NCBI GenBank assembly: GCA_021793235.1
Contig: JAJYTD010000004.1
Span: forward strand, 124,001 to 188,000
From: Actinomycetes bacterium
GTDB taxonomy: Bacteria; Actinomycetota; Actinomycetes; Streptosporangiales; Streptosporangiaceae
Direction: 5' to 3'
Length of the DNA stretch: 64,000 nt
This document shows, piece by piece, positions 63,141-64,000 of the stretch. Position 1 is the stretch's first letter. Each line of letters begins with the position of its first letter. Made by a program: the position numbers and the translations under genes. The notes below the pieces were generated by a model that was not told where the DNA came from, did no database searches, and worked only from the letters and a program-made list of their open reading frames with translations.

Positions 63141-64000
63141 ATGCGTTCCTCTTTCGCCGAAGCCCGCGTCGACCTGGACGCGATCAGTGAGAACATCGCC
63201 CTGCTGGGGCGCCGCGCATCGGGTGCGCAGACCATGGGAGTGGTCAAGGCCGACGGCTACGGCCACGGCCTGCTGCCCGCGGCCCGAGCGCTGCTCGCCG
63301 GCGGGGCGACTTGGCTGGGTACCGCGTTCATCGAGGAAGCGATGGAACTGCGGGCCGCCGGGCTGGACGCGCCCGCGATCGCCTGGATCGTCCCTCCGGG
63401 TGCGCCGCTGGCCGCCGCGATCGATGCCGACATCGACCTGGGTGTCAGTACCCGCGGCCTCATCGACGACATCGCGGCCGCGGCCCGGGACCTCGGCCGG
63501 CCCGCGCGCGTACACCTCAAGGCCGACACCGGAATGAGCCGCGGCGGCGTCACCGCCGAGTACTGGCCCGATACGGTGGCCGCGGCGGCGCGCGCTGAGG
63601 CTGAGGGACTGCTCCGCGTCGTCGGGCTGTTCTCCCACTTCGCGTGCTCCGACGAGCCCGGCCACCCCTCCATCGCCGCGCAGATCCGCGTCTTCCACGA
63701 GGCGTTGGAGATCGCGGACAAGGCCGGACTCCGCCCCGAGGTGCGGCACCTGGCGAACTCCGCGGCCACCCTCACCCTCCCCGAGGCCCACTTCGACCTG
63801 GTCCGCCCCGGGATCGCGAGCTACGGGCTGAGCCCCATACCCGGCCTGACCGGAACCGGGCTCCGCCCGGCCATGACTCTGCGGGCCGCGGTCGCCCTGG
63901 TCAAAAGAGTTCCCGCGGGCAGTGGCGTCTCCTACGGGTACCGCTACACCACCGACCGGGCCACCAACCTGGCGCTGGTTCCGCTGGGCTACGGCGACGG
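63141..64000 (+). CDS. alr: Alanine racemase, N-terminal part (runs off the right edge)
   Basis: Fold-type III PLP enzyme that supplies D-alanine for peptidoglycan. The PLP lysine is K36 in GVVKADGYGHG; HLKADTGMSRGG and FSHFACSDEPGHP follow, then LANSAAT and VRPGIASYG. About 286 codons are present, ending in the LVPLGYGDG stretch just before the C-terminal domain whose catalytic Tyr lies outside. ATG 63141 has only a weak ribosome site (GGGA). Confidence 0.94.
   Translation, partial: MRSSFAEARVDLDAISENIALLGRRASGAQTMGVVKADGYGHGLLPAARALLAGGATWLGTAFIEEAMELRAAGLDAPAIAWIVPPGAPLAAAIDADIDLGVSTRGLIDDIAAAARDLGRPARVHLKADTGMSRGGVTAEYWPDTVAAAARAEAEGLLRVVGLFSHFACSDEPGHPSIAAQIRVFHEALEIADKAGLRPEVRHLANSAATLTLPEAHFDLVRPGIASYGLSPIPGLTGTGLRPAMTLRAAVALVKRVPAGSGVSYGYRYTTDRATNLALVPLGYGD

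Overview
The window reads as chromosomal DNA of a high-GC filamentous actinomycete. The evidence is strong GC bias at third codon positions, frequent GTG and TTG starts, leaderless-looking starts, a WhiB-family regulator, a GAF-ANTAR protein, SpoIIE/STAS/RsbA-type partner-switching proteins and a complete ectABCD operon. A Nocardiopsaceae member (Nocardiopsis or Streptomonospora-like, salt tolerant) fits best, partly because of the ribitol teichoic acid genes. That placement is inference; there is no rRNA or other marker gene in the window.

Layout. 1-9.3 kb: a truncated Ser/Thr kinase, a pair of M16 peptidase subunits, a methyltransferase, a SUKH-4 protein with a degenerate deaminase-like domain, an aminotransferase, a BlaI-type repressor, a short-chain dehydrogenase and a PPOX-fold protein. 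9.3-10 kb: a repeat-dense stretch with a MITE-like foldback element and two families of tandem repeats, one of which covers the iolD start. 10-17.5 kb: part of an inositol catabolism operon (iolD, iolA, iolE-like) with a sugar ABC importer (binding protein, permease, ATPase), followed by an SDR and a crotonase. 19.7-24.7 kb: a ribitol teichoic acid operon (fused CDP-ribitol synthase, TagF-like polymerase, pyruvyltransferase). 24.8-29.3 kb: a carboxymuconolactone-decarboxylase-fold protein and two tandem conservon-type P450s with the relic of a third P450 between them. 29.4-33.4 kb: a DrrAB-like ABC exporter with a DesK/DesR-like two-component system and an ATGACA/TGTCAT inverted repeat as candidate operator.

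33.3-40.35 kb: a candidate genomic island of about 6.9 kb, bounded by 115/112-bp direct repeats that carry the end of the response-regulator gene and the start of a small antitoxin-like frame. It contains an IS481 remnant, an acetyltransferase, an HTH-TPR regulator divergent from an anti-sigma-like ATPase and a small protein, and an operon of an unknown protein, an APH-fold protein, a SAK-type HAD phosphatase and a small unknown protein, closed by a terminator.

40.4-56.9 kb: a signalling-rich region with a SpoIIE phosphatase, a soluble hybrid kinase with many HAMP repeats and its coupled response regulator, a PAS-GAF protein, GAF-ANTAR, STAS and RsbA-type proteins, a glycosyltransferase, an SDR-like protein without the catalytic Tyr/Lys, a PP2C phosphatase, a CopC-like protein and WhiB. 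No sigma factor lies among them. 57.5-61.1 kb: ectA-ectB-ectC-ectD with a leaderless-looking promoter and a strong terminator. 61.1-64 kb: a flavodoxin-like protein, a CPBP-family membrane protein, an SRPBCC protein and the start of alanine racemase. I saw no tRNA, rRNA or CRISPR array.
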